NCBI GenBank assembly: GCA_949296915.1
Contig: CASFPX010000011.1
Span: 18,864 to 82,863 of the forward strand
Length of the DNA: 64,000 bases
DNA from: Onthovicinus sp900555545
GTDB lineage: Bacteria; Bacillota; Clostridia; Oscillospirales; Acutalibacteraceae
Reading direction: 5' to 3'
Made by a program: the position numbers and the translations under genes. Position 1 is the first letter of the stretch. Each line of letters begins with the position of its first letter. The notes under the pieces are model-generated. The model ran no database searches. It had not been told where the DNA came from and saw only the letters and a program-made list of their open reading frames with translations. Positions 1 to 6,870 of the stretch are shown piece by piece.

Positions 1-84
1 GCGTGCGTACCAGGCATCTGTTTCATCAATCAGGGTGGAGCCAAGGTCAAAAAAGCACCACCGGATCTTTTCTCGCTGTATCAT
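1..84 (-). CDS. HAD-superfamily hydrolase, N-terminal fragment cut by the window edge
   Basis: Only the first 28 codons are inside the window; the gene continues leftward beyond base 1. The start is the ATG at 84-82, preceded on the minus strand by a GGAGGG ribosome binding site. The peptide contains CFFDLGSTLIDE, which fits motif I of haloacid dehalogenase-type phosphohydrolases, where the first Asp is the nucleophile; the second motif-I position is Gly instead of the usual Asp (DxGST rather than DxDGT), a variant known in parts of the family. The substrate cannot be told from this fragment. It lies downstream of spoVM and its terminator. Confidence 0.75.
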   Translation of the reverse strand, partial: MIQREKIRWCFFDLGSTLIDETDAWYAR

Positions 85-99
85 GAATACCCTCCCCGT

Positions 100-133
100 A
101 AAAACGAACAAGGGCGGTGCTTTGCCCGCCCCT
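100..133 (-). terminator. Rho-independent terminator after spoVM
   Basis: On the minus strand a GC-rich hairpin (GGGCGGGC paired with GC-A-CCGCCC around an AAA loop, one bulged A) is followed by TTGTTCGTTTTT. It ends the lipoprotein-spoVM unit just before the HAD gene. Confidence 0.65.
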
Positions 134-140
134 GTCACAT

Positions 141-212
141 TCAGCTAATATGAAAAATCACTTTTAAAATTCCCTTTAAAAACTTCGGACTTCGCCAGAC
201 AATCACTTTCAT
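141..212 (-). CDS. spoVM: Stage V sporulation protein SpoVM, 23 residues
   Basis: SpoVM is a tiny amphipathic helix that sits on the positively curved outer forespore membrane and anchors the coat ATPase SpoIVA. The protein starts MKVIVWRSPKFLKGILKV. It lines up without gaps with Bacillus subtilis SpoVM (starting MKFYTIKLPKFLGGI) at Met1, Lys2, Pro9, Lys10, Phe11, Leu12, Gly14 and Ile15. Pro9 is the residue known to matter for curvature recognition. The C-terminal tail is three residues shorter than in B. subtilis. A GGGAGG ribosome binding site lies about 9 bases before the ATG, and a terminator follows the stop. The gene is 73 bases downstream of the lipoprotein gene, so it may be co-transcribed or have its own sporulation promoter; I see no convincing sigma-E box. 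Confidence 0.88.
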   Translation of the reverse strand: MKVIVWRSPKFLKGILKVIFHIS

Positions 213-285
213 TTCCAAAACCTCCCGTTCCTGACATAGCGTTACTATCATCTTATGAACGCGGCGGCTTTTTGACACAGTGGAT

Positions 286-912
286 TTACTGGGCGCTTTC
301 CGTCTCCGCGGCGGAATCGTCATCCGGCGAATACAGCTTATCATTGGAGATCTGCAGGATCGTCGTGATGGGTCCGACCTTAAAGGTGTAGGTGTAATCG
401 CCATAGGTCTTCGCAGTGGTGGTTTGTTCGCCATAGGTGGCGTCGTTCTCCAGGCCGAGTTCGGCAAAATAGTTCTCCGCTTCAGATTTTCCAACTCCGG
501 TATAGGCACGCGTCAGGGCGATGAAGAGTTCCTGGAAAGCGGCCTTGCGCTCCGCAGAAATCGGCTCTTTTTCCGAATCATTTCCGGTTAAAAATGAGGA
601 CAGAATGTTACTATCCACCGGCAGAGTCAGCGTGATATGATCCACATATTTGCTGTCGTCAGCCAGATACGCGGTGAAGATAAAGGAGCCCACACTAGTA
701 TCATCGGATCGGAAAGTGTAATTGCGGCGCAGCCCGTCGCTCATCTCAACCTCTGTGAAACGATCAGTATCGATCTGGTAGGTTTCACTCGCCTTGTTGA
801 ACTCTGCTGCCAAATCTAACGCCTCAATATGGCTGGTGGAGCAGGAAGTCAAACAGAATAACATCGTGCCGGCCAGTATGACAGCGGCAATTTTTTTTAG
901 ACATTGAATCAT
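286..912 (-). CDS. Hypothetical lipoprotein, 208 residues
   Basis: The N-terminus is a lipoprotein signal: basic residues, a hydrophobic stretch, and the lipobox LTSC with the acylated Cys at residue 24. The mature part is acidic and soluble, has no recognisable catalytic motif, and ends in an Asp/Glu/Ser-rich tail. A GAGAGGTG ribosome binding site precedes the ATG. I do not recognise the family. It is read from its own strong promoter (980-1008) through a perfect inverted repeat (945-967) and lies upstream of spoVM. It is probably a membrane-anchored extracytoplasmic protein of unknown role. Confidence 0.8.
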   Translation of the reverse strand: MIQCLKKIAAVILAGTMLFCLTSCSTSHIEALDLAAEFNKASETYQIDTDRFTEVEMSDGLRRNYTFRSDDTSVGSFIFTAYLADDSKYVDHITLTLPVDSNILSSFLTGNDSEKEPISAERKAAFQELFIALTRAYTGVGKSEAENYFAELGLENDATYGEQTTTAKTYGDYTYTFKVGPITTILQISNDKLYSPDDDSAAETESAQ

Positions 913-944
913 AGCACACCTCTCAAATTCATCACAGTTCCTTT

Positions 945-967
945 TACGTCAAAGGGCATTTGACGTA
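945..967 (-). promoter_or_regulatory. Perfect 9-5-9 inverted repeat, candidate operator or 5'UTR hairpin
   Basis: TACGTCAAA and TTTGACGTA are separated by GGGCA. The repeat lies just downstream of the expected transcription start of the lipoprotein gene, about +6 to +28, where a repressor or an RNA hairpin would act. The regulator is unknown. Confidence 0.55.
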
Positions 968-979
968 TTTTGCAAAAAT

Positions 980-1008
980 ATGATAGCCTGTATTTCTTTT
1001 TTTGTCAA
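980..1008 (-). promoter_or_regulatory. Sigma-A promoter of the lipoprotein gene
   Basis: On the minus strand, TTGACA is followed by a 17-base spacer and TATCAT. Confidence 0.75.
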
Positions 1009-1089
1009 TTGTAAAGCGGAAGTTTTGCTGTTTTTTCTGATTCTATCAAAATTCTTGTGTATAAAAGGACGAAGTATGTTGTCAGATAC

Positions 1090-1118
1090 TTGAAAAAGTG
1101 CGGAATATTTTATACAAT
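1090..1118 (+). promoter_or_regulatory. Sigma-A promoter of the pur operon
   Basis: TTGAAA, a 17-base spacer, then TACAAT. Transcription should start near 1125, giving a leader of about 160 bases before purE. Apart from this promoter and the facing one, the gene-free stretch 913-1283 holds the operator-like repeat and the structured leader described separately. Confidence 0.75.
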
Positions 1119-1124
1119 ATAAAT

Positions 1125-1256
1125 AATTGATTGTCAGGGGGCGATTCGATGCGCAAAATGGATAAATTTACGACTTCCATCCGGATGGTTCCCTGCCTGT
1201 TTTTAAACGGGCAATTTTGGCTGCCGCGCATGTAAAACCGGCAGCCTGTTTTGATT
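1125..1256 (+). ncRNA. Structured leader of the pur operon ending in an intrinsic terminator (attenuator)
   Basis: The leader can fold into a helix of CAGGG (1135-1139) with CCCTG (1191-1195). This helix encloses a CCATCC/GGATGG palindrome (1177-1188). A hairpin at 1194-1213 (TGCCTGTTT/AAACGGGCA with one G-U pair) competes with it. A perfect terminator hairpin follows: GGCTGCCG (1219-1226) with CGGCAGCC (1239-1246), then TGTTTTGATTT. A terminator between promoter and first gene points to transcription attenuation. I checked for the conserved cores of the purine and ZTP riboswitches and do not see them, so the sensor is unidentified. Confidence 0.6.
1219..1256 (+). terminator. Leader terminator before purE
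   Basis: An 8-bp perfect GC-rich stem with a 12-base loop, followed by a U-rich run. It stands 27 bases before the purE start codon. Confidence 0.75.
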
Positions 1257-1283
1257 TATGATGTAAGTTTGGGAGGCAGTACG

Positions 1284-1781
1284 ATGTCAAAAAAAGTAGC
1301 GGTAATTATGGGGAGCGACAGTGATTTTGAGGTGGTCAGCGCCGCAATCAAACAGCTCAAGGCGTTCGAGATTCCGGTAGAGGCACATGTGATGAGTGCG
1401 CACCGGACGCCGGAGCGCGCGTCCGCTTTTGCGGCCGGTGCAAAGGCGGCAGGCTTTGGCGTGATCATTGCCGCTGCCGGAATGGCGGCGCATTTGGCCG
1501 GCGTATTGGCCGCCAATACGACACTCCCGGTGATCGGCATTCCGATTCGCTCCACCTTTGAGGGCATGGATGCATTGCTCGCCACGGTTCAGATGCCCAG
1601 TGGAATCCCCGTGGCAACGGTAGCGGTAAACGGTGCCAAAAACGCCGCACTACTTGCGGCTCAGATCCTTGCGCTGGGGGATCCGGCGCTCGACAGCAAG
1701 CTGGAGGCCATGAAGAGCGAAATGGCAGACGGCGTCGCGCAGAAAGATGCTGCGCTTCAGGAAAAAATCCAACAGCTTTAA
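1284..1781 (+). CDS. purE: N5-carboxyaminoimidazole ribonucleotide mutase (AIR carboxylase catalytic subunit)
   Basis: PurE makes 4-carboxy-AIR in de novo purine synthesis. The 165-residue protein has the GSDSD substrate loop (residues 10-14), SAHRTPE with the catalytic-type His at 40, and AAAGMAAHLAG (63-73), all features of class I PurE, and has its usual length. The ATG at 1284 is chosen because GGGAGG stands 7 bases upstream; in-frame codons further upstream lie within the terminator. It is the first gene of the pur operon. No purK is present in the window, so either PurK is elsewhere or PurE works with a different carboxylation route. Confidence 0.95.
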   Translation: MSKKVAVIMGSDSDFEVVSAAIKQLKAFEIPVEAHVMSAHRTPERASAFAAGAKAAGFGVIIAAAGMAAHLAGVLAANTTLPVIGIPIRSTFEGMDALLATVQMPSGIPVATVAVNGAKNAALLAAQILALGDPALDSKLEAMKSEMADGVAQKDAALQEKIQQL

Positions 1782-1798
1782 TTTTTGGAGGCGTATTT

Positions 1799-3241
1799 AT
1801 GTCAATGGGGCTTCACGAAGAGTGCGGTGTGTTTGGTATTTACAACCGGAATGATCTTGTACTCGCCCAGGAAGTTTATCTGGCGCTCTATGCGCTGCAG
1901 CACCGTGGCCAGATGAGCTGCGGGATCGCTGTGAACAACGGCGGTGTGATCGATCATTACAAGGACTGCGGAATTGTGCCCGAGGTGTTTGATAAACAGG
2001 CGTTGGAGACGCTTACGGAGAACGGCCCGGGCGATATTGCGGTAGGCCATGTGCGCTATTCACCCAACAAACTGATCCATCAGGTCAATTCCCAGCCGCT
2101 TGTTATGCGCTATGCGCGCGGAACGATTGCGCTTGCAAATAACGGCTGTCTGGTGAATACGGCGGAGATCCGCCATATGCTCGAGCACGACGGGTGTGTG
2201 TTCCAGACCTCCGGCGATGCAGAGCTGATCGCCTATCTGATCGCGCGCTCGCGCCTTGCTGCTGGCAGTATCGAAAAGGCGGTCAGCATGATGATGGATC
2301 AGGTGCGTGGCGCCTATTCGATTGTTTTGATGTCCCCGCGTAAACTGCTTGCGGTCCGAGACCCGCACGGTTTCCGTCCGCTGTGCATCGGCAAGCTGGA
2401 GGACAGTTACATCTTCACCTCGGAATCGTGTGCACTGGATACGCTCGGCGCCCAGTTCGTGCGTGATGTGGAACCCGGTGAGATCGTTTGGACAGATGGC
2501 AAGGAACTGCACTCTATCCGCGATCACTGCGGTGGCAAGACTTCCCTGTGCGTGTTTGAACACGTCTATTTTGCCCGCCCCGATTCTGTAATTGACGGTG
2601 CCAGCGTACATGAGGCGCGTCTACGTGCGGGGGCATTTTTGGCGCAGCAATCCCCGGTGGAGGCGGACGTCGTAGTCGGTGTGCCTGACTCCGGACTGGA
2701 TGCCGCCATTGGCTATTCGCGTGAATCGGGGATTGTGTATTCCATGGGGTTCATTAAAAACCGGTATATCGGCCGTACTTTTATTCAGGATACGCAGGCA
2801 CAGCGTGTCAAGAGTGTACAGATCAAGCTCAATCCGCTTCGCTCCGCCGTCAACGGCAAGCGTGTCGTACTGGTGGATGACTCCATCGTCCGCGGAACGA
2901 CGATCGCCCGAATCGTCGGTCTGTTGCGCAAAGCTGGAGCCACGCAGGTGCATGTCCGAATCTCCTCTCCGCCGTTTCTGAACCCATGCTACTTTGGGAC
3001 GGACATCGATTCCAAAGACAAACTCATTGCCTGCCGCATGACGCGTGATGAGATCTGCAAAACCTTGGGTGCGGATTCTCTGGATTACCTCAGCCTGGAA
3101 AATCTGGGAAGGATTGCTCCAAATTCCAAGTGCGATATGTGTACAGGTTGCTTTACGGGGAACTATCCGATTCCGATTCCGGAGGAGCCGCAGGAGGATA
3201 AATTCTCTAAAAAGTTACCATCTATGGGCAAGGAGAAATAA
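1799..3241 (+). CDS. purF: Amidophosphoribosyltransferase (glutamine PRPP amidotransferase)
   Basis: PurF catalyses the committed step of purine synthesis, PRPP plus glutamine to phosphoribosylamine. The 480-residue protein begins with a short propeptide (MSMGLHEE) before Cys9. Cleavage there would expose the N-terminal nucleophile of the glutaminase domain (CGVFGI). The phosphoribosyltransferase domain has the PRPP loop VLVDDSIVRGTT near residue 360. Cysteines near 250 and 410 and the pair in CDMCTGC near 444 match the [4Fe-4S] ligands of the B. subtilis-type enzyme, whose cluster makes it oxygen-sensitive. The start has GGAGG 7 bases upstream; an internal ATG two codons on is also possible. 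Confidence 0.96.
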   Translation: MSMGLHEECGVFGIYNRNDLVLAQEVYLALYALQHRGQMSCGIAVNNGGVIDHYKDCGIVPEVFDKQALETLTENGPGDIAVGHVRYSPNKLIHQVNSQPLVMRYARGTIALANNGCLVNTAEIRHMLEHDGCVFQTSGDAELIAYLIARSRLAAGSIEKAVSMMMDQVRGAYSIVLMSPRKLLAVRDPHGFRPLCIGKLEDSYIFTSESCALDTLGAQFVRDVEPGEIVWTDGKELHSIRDHCGGKTSLCVFEHVYFARPDSVIDGASVHEARLRAGAFLAQQSPVEADVVVGVPDSGLDAAIGYSRESGIVYSMGFIKNRYIGRTFIQDTQAQRVKSVQIKLNPLRSAVNGKRVVLVDDSIVRGTTIARIVGLLRKAGATQVHVRISSPPFLNPCYFGTDIDSKDKLIACRMTRDEICKTLGADSLDYLSLENLGRIAPNSKCDMCTGCFTGNYPIPIPEEPQEDKFSKKLPSMGKEK

Positions 3242-3292
3242 GCATCATGGCAGCAGCGAATAGCTGTTCCAGCACAAAAAGGAGAATATGCA

Positions 3293-4333
3293 ATGAATAC
3301 GGAAAGCTACAGCAAAAGCTATAAAGATGCCGGTGTCGATGTCACGGCTGGCTATCAGTCGGTGGAACTGATGAAGGACCATATCCGGAGAACGAACATC
3401 CCGGGCGTCATGTCCGCGATAGGGGGATTTGGCGGCCTGTTTAAGCCTGATATGGCTGGGATCACCAATCCGGTTCTCGTCTCCGGGACGGACGGCGTCG
3501 GAACCAAGCTGAAAATCGCCTTCATGATGAACAAAAACGATACGGTCGGCATTGACTGTGTGGCTATGTGTGCCAACGACGTGGCATGTTCCGGCGCAAA
3601 GCCGCTCTTCTTCCTTGACTATATTGCCTGTGGGAAGAATTATCCGGAAAAAATTGCGGAGATTGTCAGCGGTGTCGCCGAGGGCTGTGTTCAGGCCGGC
3701 TGTGCCCTGATCGGCGGCGAGACGGCGGAGATGCCGGGATTTTATCCCGTGGATGAATACGATCTGGCGGGGTTCTGCGTCGGTATCGCCGATGAGTCCA
3801 AGCTTGTGGATCCTAAAAATCTGCGCGCAGGCGATGTGCTGATCGGCGTGGCATCCTCTGGCGTACATTCCAACGGCTTTTCTCTGATCCGCAAGGTGTT
3901 CAACCTGAACTCCGAGGAAAAGCTGAAAATCTATCTCAATGACTGTGGTAAGACGCTCGGTGAAGAGCTGATCACCCCCACCAAGATCTATGTCAAGCCG
4001 CTTTTGAAGTTGATGGAGACGGTGAACGTCCACGGGATTTCCCATATCACAGGCGGTGGATTCTATGAGAATATCCCGAGAATGCTCAGCGATACGCTGC
4101 GTGCGTATGTGAATAAGAGCGCTGTTCCGGTCAAGCCGATCTTCAAGGTCATTGCCAGTGAGGGGATCTCAGAACACGACATGTTCAACACGTTCAATAT
4201 GGGTGTCGGCCTCTGCATTGCTGTCGCCCCGGAGCAGGCGGACGAGGCTGTCCGTATTCTTTGTGAGGCGGGCGAGCAGGCCTTTGTCATGGGTGAGATC
4301 CGCAACGGTGAAAAGGGGATTGACATATGCTGA
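3293..4333 (+). CDS. purM: Phosphoribosylformylglycinamidine cyclo-ligase (AIR synthetase)
   Basis: PurM closes the imidazole ring, converting FGAM to AIR with ATP. The 346 residues match the family length. The N-terminal SYKDAGVDV segment, the SGTDGVGTKLKIA nucleotide-binding motif and the IGGETAEMPGFY motif are characteristic. The ATG follows an AGGAGA site. The gene overlaps purN by 7 bases, which points to translational coupling. Confidence 0.96.
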   Translation: MNTESYSKSYKDAGVDVTAGYQSVELMKDHIRRTNIPGVMSAIGGFGGLFKPDMAGITNPVLVSGTDGVGTKLKIAFMMNKNDTVGIDCVAMCANDVACSGAKPLFFLDYIACGKNYPEKIAEIVSGVAEGCVQAGCALIGGETAEMPGFYPVDEYDLAGFCVGIADESKLVDPKNLRAGDVLIGVASSGVHSNGFSLIRKVFNLNSEEKLKIYLNDCGKTLGEELITPTKIYVKPLLKLMETVNVHGISHITGGGFYENIPRMLSDTLRAYVNKSAVPVKPIFKVIASEGISEHDMFNTFNMGVGLCIAVAPEQADEAVRILCEAGEQAFVMGEIRNGEKGIDIC

Positions 4334-4956
4334 AGATCGCGGTACTCGTGTCCGGCGGTGGCACCAACCTCCAGGCCCTCATCGACAGTGAGCGCGCCGG
4401 AGCGCTGGGATCGGGTAAAATTGTCCGTGTGATTGCCAGCAGGCCGGGTGTTTACGCACTTGAACGCGCTGCCAAAGCTGGAATAGATACGGCGGTCGTT
4501 TCCAGAAAGGAGTTCGATTCTGTAGAGGCGTATGACCACGCAATCCTGGCAGAGCTTCGATCCTGCGGGGCGGAACTGATTGTTTTAGCTGGATTCCTCT
4601 CCATTCTCGGCCATGAAGTAATCCGCGCCTACCCAAACCGGATCATCAATATCCATCCCGCGCTGATCCCGTCCTTCTGTGGGAAGGGGTACTATGGGCT
4701 CAAGGTGCATGAGGCCGTACTCAAAAAGGGCGTCAAGGTGACAGGGGCTACCGTCCACTTTGTCAATGAGATCCCGGATGGCGGTGCGATTATCTTGCAG
4801 CAGGCCGTCTGCGTGCAGGAGGGCGACACACCTGAGCAGCTTCAAAAGCGAGTAATGGAACAGGCGGAGTGGAAGCTCTTGCCCCAGGCGGTTCGCCTGT
4901 TCTGCGATGATAAAATCCAGGTGGATGGAAATATAACGCATATTTTGGAGGAATAA
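4327..4956 (+). CDS. purN: Phosphoribosylglycinamide formyltransferase (GAR transformylase)
   Basis: PurN transfers a formyl group from 10-formyl-tetrahydrofolate to GAR. The 209-residue protein has the phosphate-binding loop SGGGTNLQALID (9-20). The catalytic Asn/His pair is in NIHPALIPSF near 107, and the catalytic Asp lies in the PDGGAIILQ segment near 147, as in the E. coli enzyme (Asn106, His108, Asp144). The start overlaps the end of purM. Confidence 0.95.
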   Translation: MLKIAVLVSGGGTNLQALIDSERAGALGSGKIVRVIASRPGVYALERAAKAGIDTAVVSRKEFDSVEAYDHAILAELRSCGAELIVLAGFLSILGHEVIRAYPNRIINIHPALIPSFCGKGYYGLKVHEAVLKKGVKVTGATVHFVNEIPDGGAIILQQAVCVQEGDTPEQLQKRVMEQAEWKLLPQAVRLFCDDKIQVDGNITHILEE

Positions 4957-4958
4957 AA

Positions 4959-5663
4959 ATGGCAGTTTTTGATATATCCGAGTACCTGGCTGGTAATACT
5001 TATCCAGGCCGGGGTGTCGGGATTGGTTTGACCCCGGATGGAAAAAAGTCCGTTGTCGTCTACTTCATCATGGGCCGCAGTGTCAACAGCCGCAACAGGG
5101 TTTTTACGGCGTGCGATGATGGTATCCGCACCCAGGCTTTCGATGAGAGCAAGCTGACGGATCCGAGCCTGATTATCTATCATCCGGTGCGCATTTGCGG
5201 GGACAAGCTTATTGTTACCAACGGGGATCAGACAGACACGATTGTCGAATTCCTGCGCGCTGGCAAGGGCTTTGAGGAGGCGCTGAACACGCGGACCTTT
5301 GAGCCGGATGCGCCCAACTATACGCCGCGCATCTCAGGAATCTTGGCAGCGGATGGCGCTTACAAGCTCTCCATCCTCAAGAGCGATGCGGGTAACGCAG
5401 CAAGCGTTCAGCGGTTTTATTTTGATTACAGCCAGCCCGTAGCAGGTGAGGGGCATCTGATCCACACCTACAACGAGGATGGCGATCCCATCCCCTCCTT
5501 TACAGGGGAGCCGGAACACTTTGCCACGCAGGCAGATATTGATGTTTTTACAGGCCATGTGTGGGATTGCTTGGATGAGGAGAACCGTGTGTCTCTCTAT
5601 GTGTGTTACCGCGATCTTTCCAGCGGGGAGACGGAAGTTCGGATCGTTAATAAAAACCAGTGA
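4959..5663 (+). CDS. purO: IMP cyclohydrolase, PurO-like
   Basis: This 234-residue protein resembles the stand-alone IMP cyclohydrolase family (Pfam IMP_cyclohyd, first known from archaeal PurO). That enzyme closes FAICAR to IMP. Typical features are YPGRGVGIGL near residues 15-25 and the GRSVNSRNR motif near 40. It starts 2 bases after purN, with the ribosome binding site inside the purN end. It sits directly before a single-domain AICAR formyltransferase, so together they replace bifunctional PurH. Family recognition is by motif memory and genomic context, not by search. Confidence 0.85.
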   Translation: MAVFDISEYLAGNTYPGRGVGIGLTPDGKKSVVVYFIMGRSVNSRNRVFTACDDGIRTQAFDESKLTDPSLIIYHPVRICGDKLIVTNGDQTDTIVEFLRAGKGFEEALNTRTFEPDAPNYTPRISGILAADGAYKLSILKSDAGNAASVQRFYFDYSQPVAGEGHLIHTYNEDGDPIPSFTGEPEHFATQADIDVFTGHVWDCLDEENRVSLYVCYRDLSSGETEVRIVNKNQ

Positions 5664-5682
5664 CAAATTGGAGGAAATGGCA

Positions 5683-6855
5683 ATGAAAGAGATGCAGCTG
5701 AAGTACGGATGTAATCCGAATCAAAAGCCCTCCCGGATCTTTATGCAGGAGGGGGAACTTCCGATTGAGGTCCTCAACGGGAAGCCGGGCTATATCAATC
5801 TGCTCGACGCATTCAACTCCTGGCAGCTCGTCAAGGAGCTCAAGGAAGCCACCGGCCTGCCGGCCGCGGCGTCCTTCAAGCACGTCAGCCCGGCGGGCGC
5901 CGGCTTGGGCACGGAGATGCCCGACGTGATCAAAAAGATCTGCTTTGTGGATGATCTGGAACTCAGCCCGATCGCCTGTGCCTATGCAAAGGCGCGCGGC
6001 GCGGACCGGATGTCCTCGTATGGCGATTTTATCGCCCTCTCAGACGTCTGTGATGTCCCAACCGCCACCCTCATCAAGCGCGAGGTATCCGACGGTATTA
6101 TCGCCCCCGGCTATACGGATGAGGCCCTTGAAATTCTGAAAGCCAAGCGCCGTGGCACCTATAATGTCATCCGGATCGATCCGAACTACATCCCGCGTGA
6201 GATCGAGCGCAAGGATGTATTCGGTGTCACCTTTGAGCAGGGGCGTAACAATTATAAGATTGACGCCTCACTGCTTGAAAATATTGTGACCGAGCAGAAG
6301 GAGATCCCCGAGAGTGCAAAGAATGATTTGATTTTGGCTTTGATCGGCCTCAAGTATACGCAGTCCAACTCTGTCTGCTATGCCAAGGATGGCCAGCTTA
6401 TCGGGGTGGGCGCCGGCCAGCAGTCCCGCGTACATTGCACGCGTCTGGCCGGGAACAAGGCGGATAACTGGTATCTCCGCCAGCACGAGAAGGTGCTCTC
6501 CCTGCCGTTTAGGGCGGATATCCGCCGGCCCGACCGCGACAACACGATTGATGTCTATATCTCCGATGACTACATGGATGTGCTCGCGGACGGCGAGTGG
6601 CAGAAGTACTTCACCGTGTGCCCGGAACCGCTCACCCGTGAGGAAAAACGCGCCTGGCTCAACACGCTCACAGGTGTCTCCCTTGGTTCCGATGCCTTCT
6701 TCCCCTTTGGTGACAATATTGAACGCGCGCACAAGAGCGGCGTGCAGTACATTGCGCAGCCCGGTGGTTCCATCCGTGATGACAATGTGATCGATACCTG
6801 CAATAAGTATGGCATTGTCATGGCGTTTACCGGAATGCGCTTGTTCCATCACTGA
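5683..6855 (+). CDS. purH: AICAR formyltransferase, single-domain PurH
   Basis: The protein transfers a formyl group from 10-formyl-tetrahydrofolate to AICAR, the penultimate step to IMP. It has 390 residues and contains only the transformylase half. The catalytic Lys-His pair is in SFKHVSPAGAG near residue 65, matching Lys266-His267 of the human bifunctional enzyme. The N-terminal cyclohydrolase domain is absent; that activity should come from the preceding gene. The ATG at 5683 is preferred because GGAGG stands 8 bases upstream. An ATG at 5677 is too close to that site, and earlier in-frame codons lie inside purO. Confidence 0.92.
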   Translation: MKEMQLKYGCNPNQKPSRIFMQEGELPIEVLNGKPGYINLLDAFNSWQLVKELKEATGLPAAASFKHVSPAGAGLGTEMPDVIKKICFVDDLELSPIACAYAKARGADRMSSYGDFIALSDVCDVPTATLIKREVSDGIIAPGYTDEALEILKAKRRGTYNVIRIDPNYIPREIERKDVFGVTFEQGRNNYKIDASLLENIVTEQKEIPESAKNDLILALIGLKYTQSNSVCYAKDGQLIGVGAGQQSRVHCTRLAGNKADNWYLRQHEKVLSLPFRADIRRPDRDNTIDVYISDDYMDVLADGEWQKYFTVCPEPLTREEKRAWLNTLTGVSLGSDAFFPFGDNIERAHKSGVQYIAQPGGSIRDDNVIDTCNKYGIVMAFTGMRLFHH

Positions 6856-6870
6856 TAGGGAGGTATTGCA

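Noticed and set aside
141..290. Sigma-E promoter directly before spoVM
   Set aside because: CATAAGAT at 257-250 looks slightly like a -10 box, but no fitting -35 box is at the right distance.
1125..1283. Purine (guanine/adenine), ZTP or PRPP riboswitch in the purE leader
   Set aside because: I could not find the conserved sequences of these classes, for example the CCGCCTGGGCA part of the ZTP aptamer; the leader is kept only as an unassigned attenuator.
1256..1585. Long reading frames on the minus strand within purE
   Set aside because: They are by-products of codon bias opposite a well-supported gene and have no ribosome binding site or recognisable domain.
5479..5682. N-terminal extension of the AICAR formyltransferase gene
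   Set aside because: The extra codons overlap purO in another frame. The GGAGG site fits the ATG at 5683, and conserved sequence begins right there.
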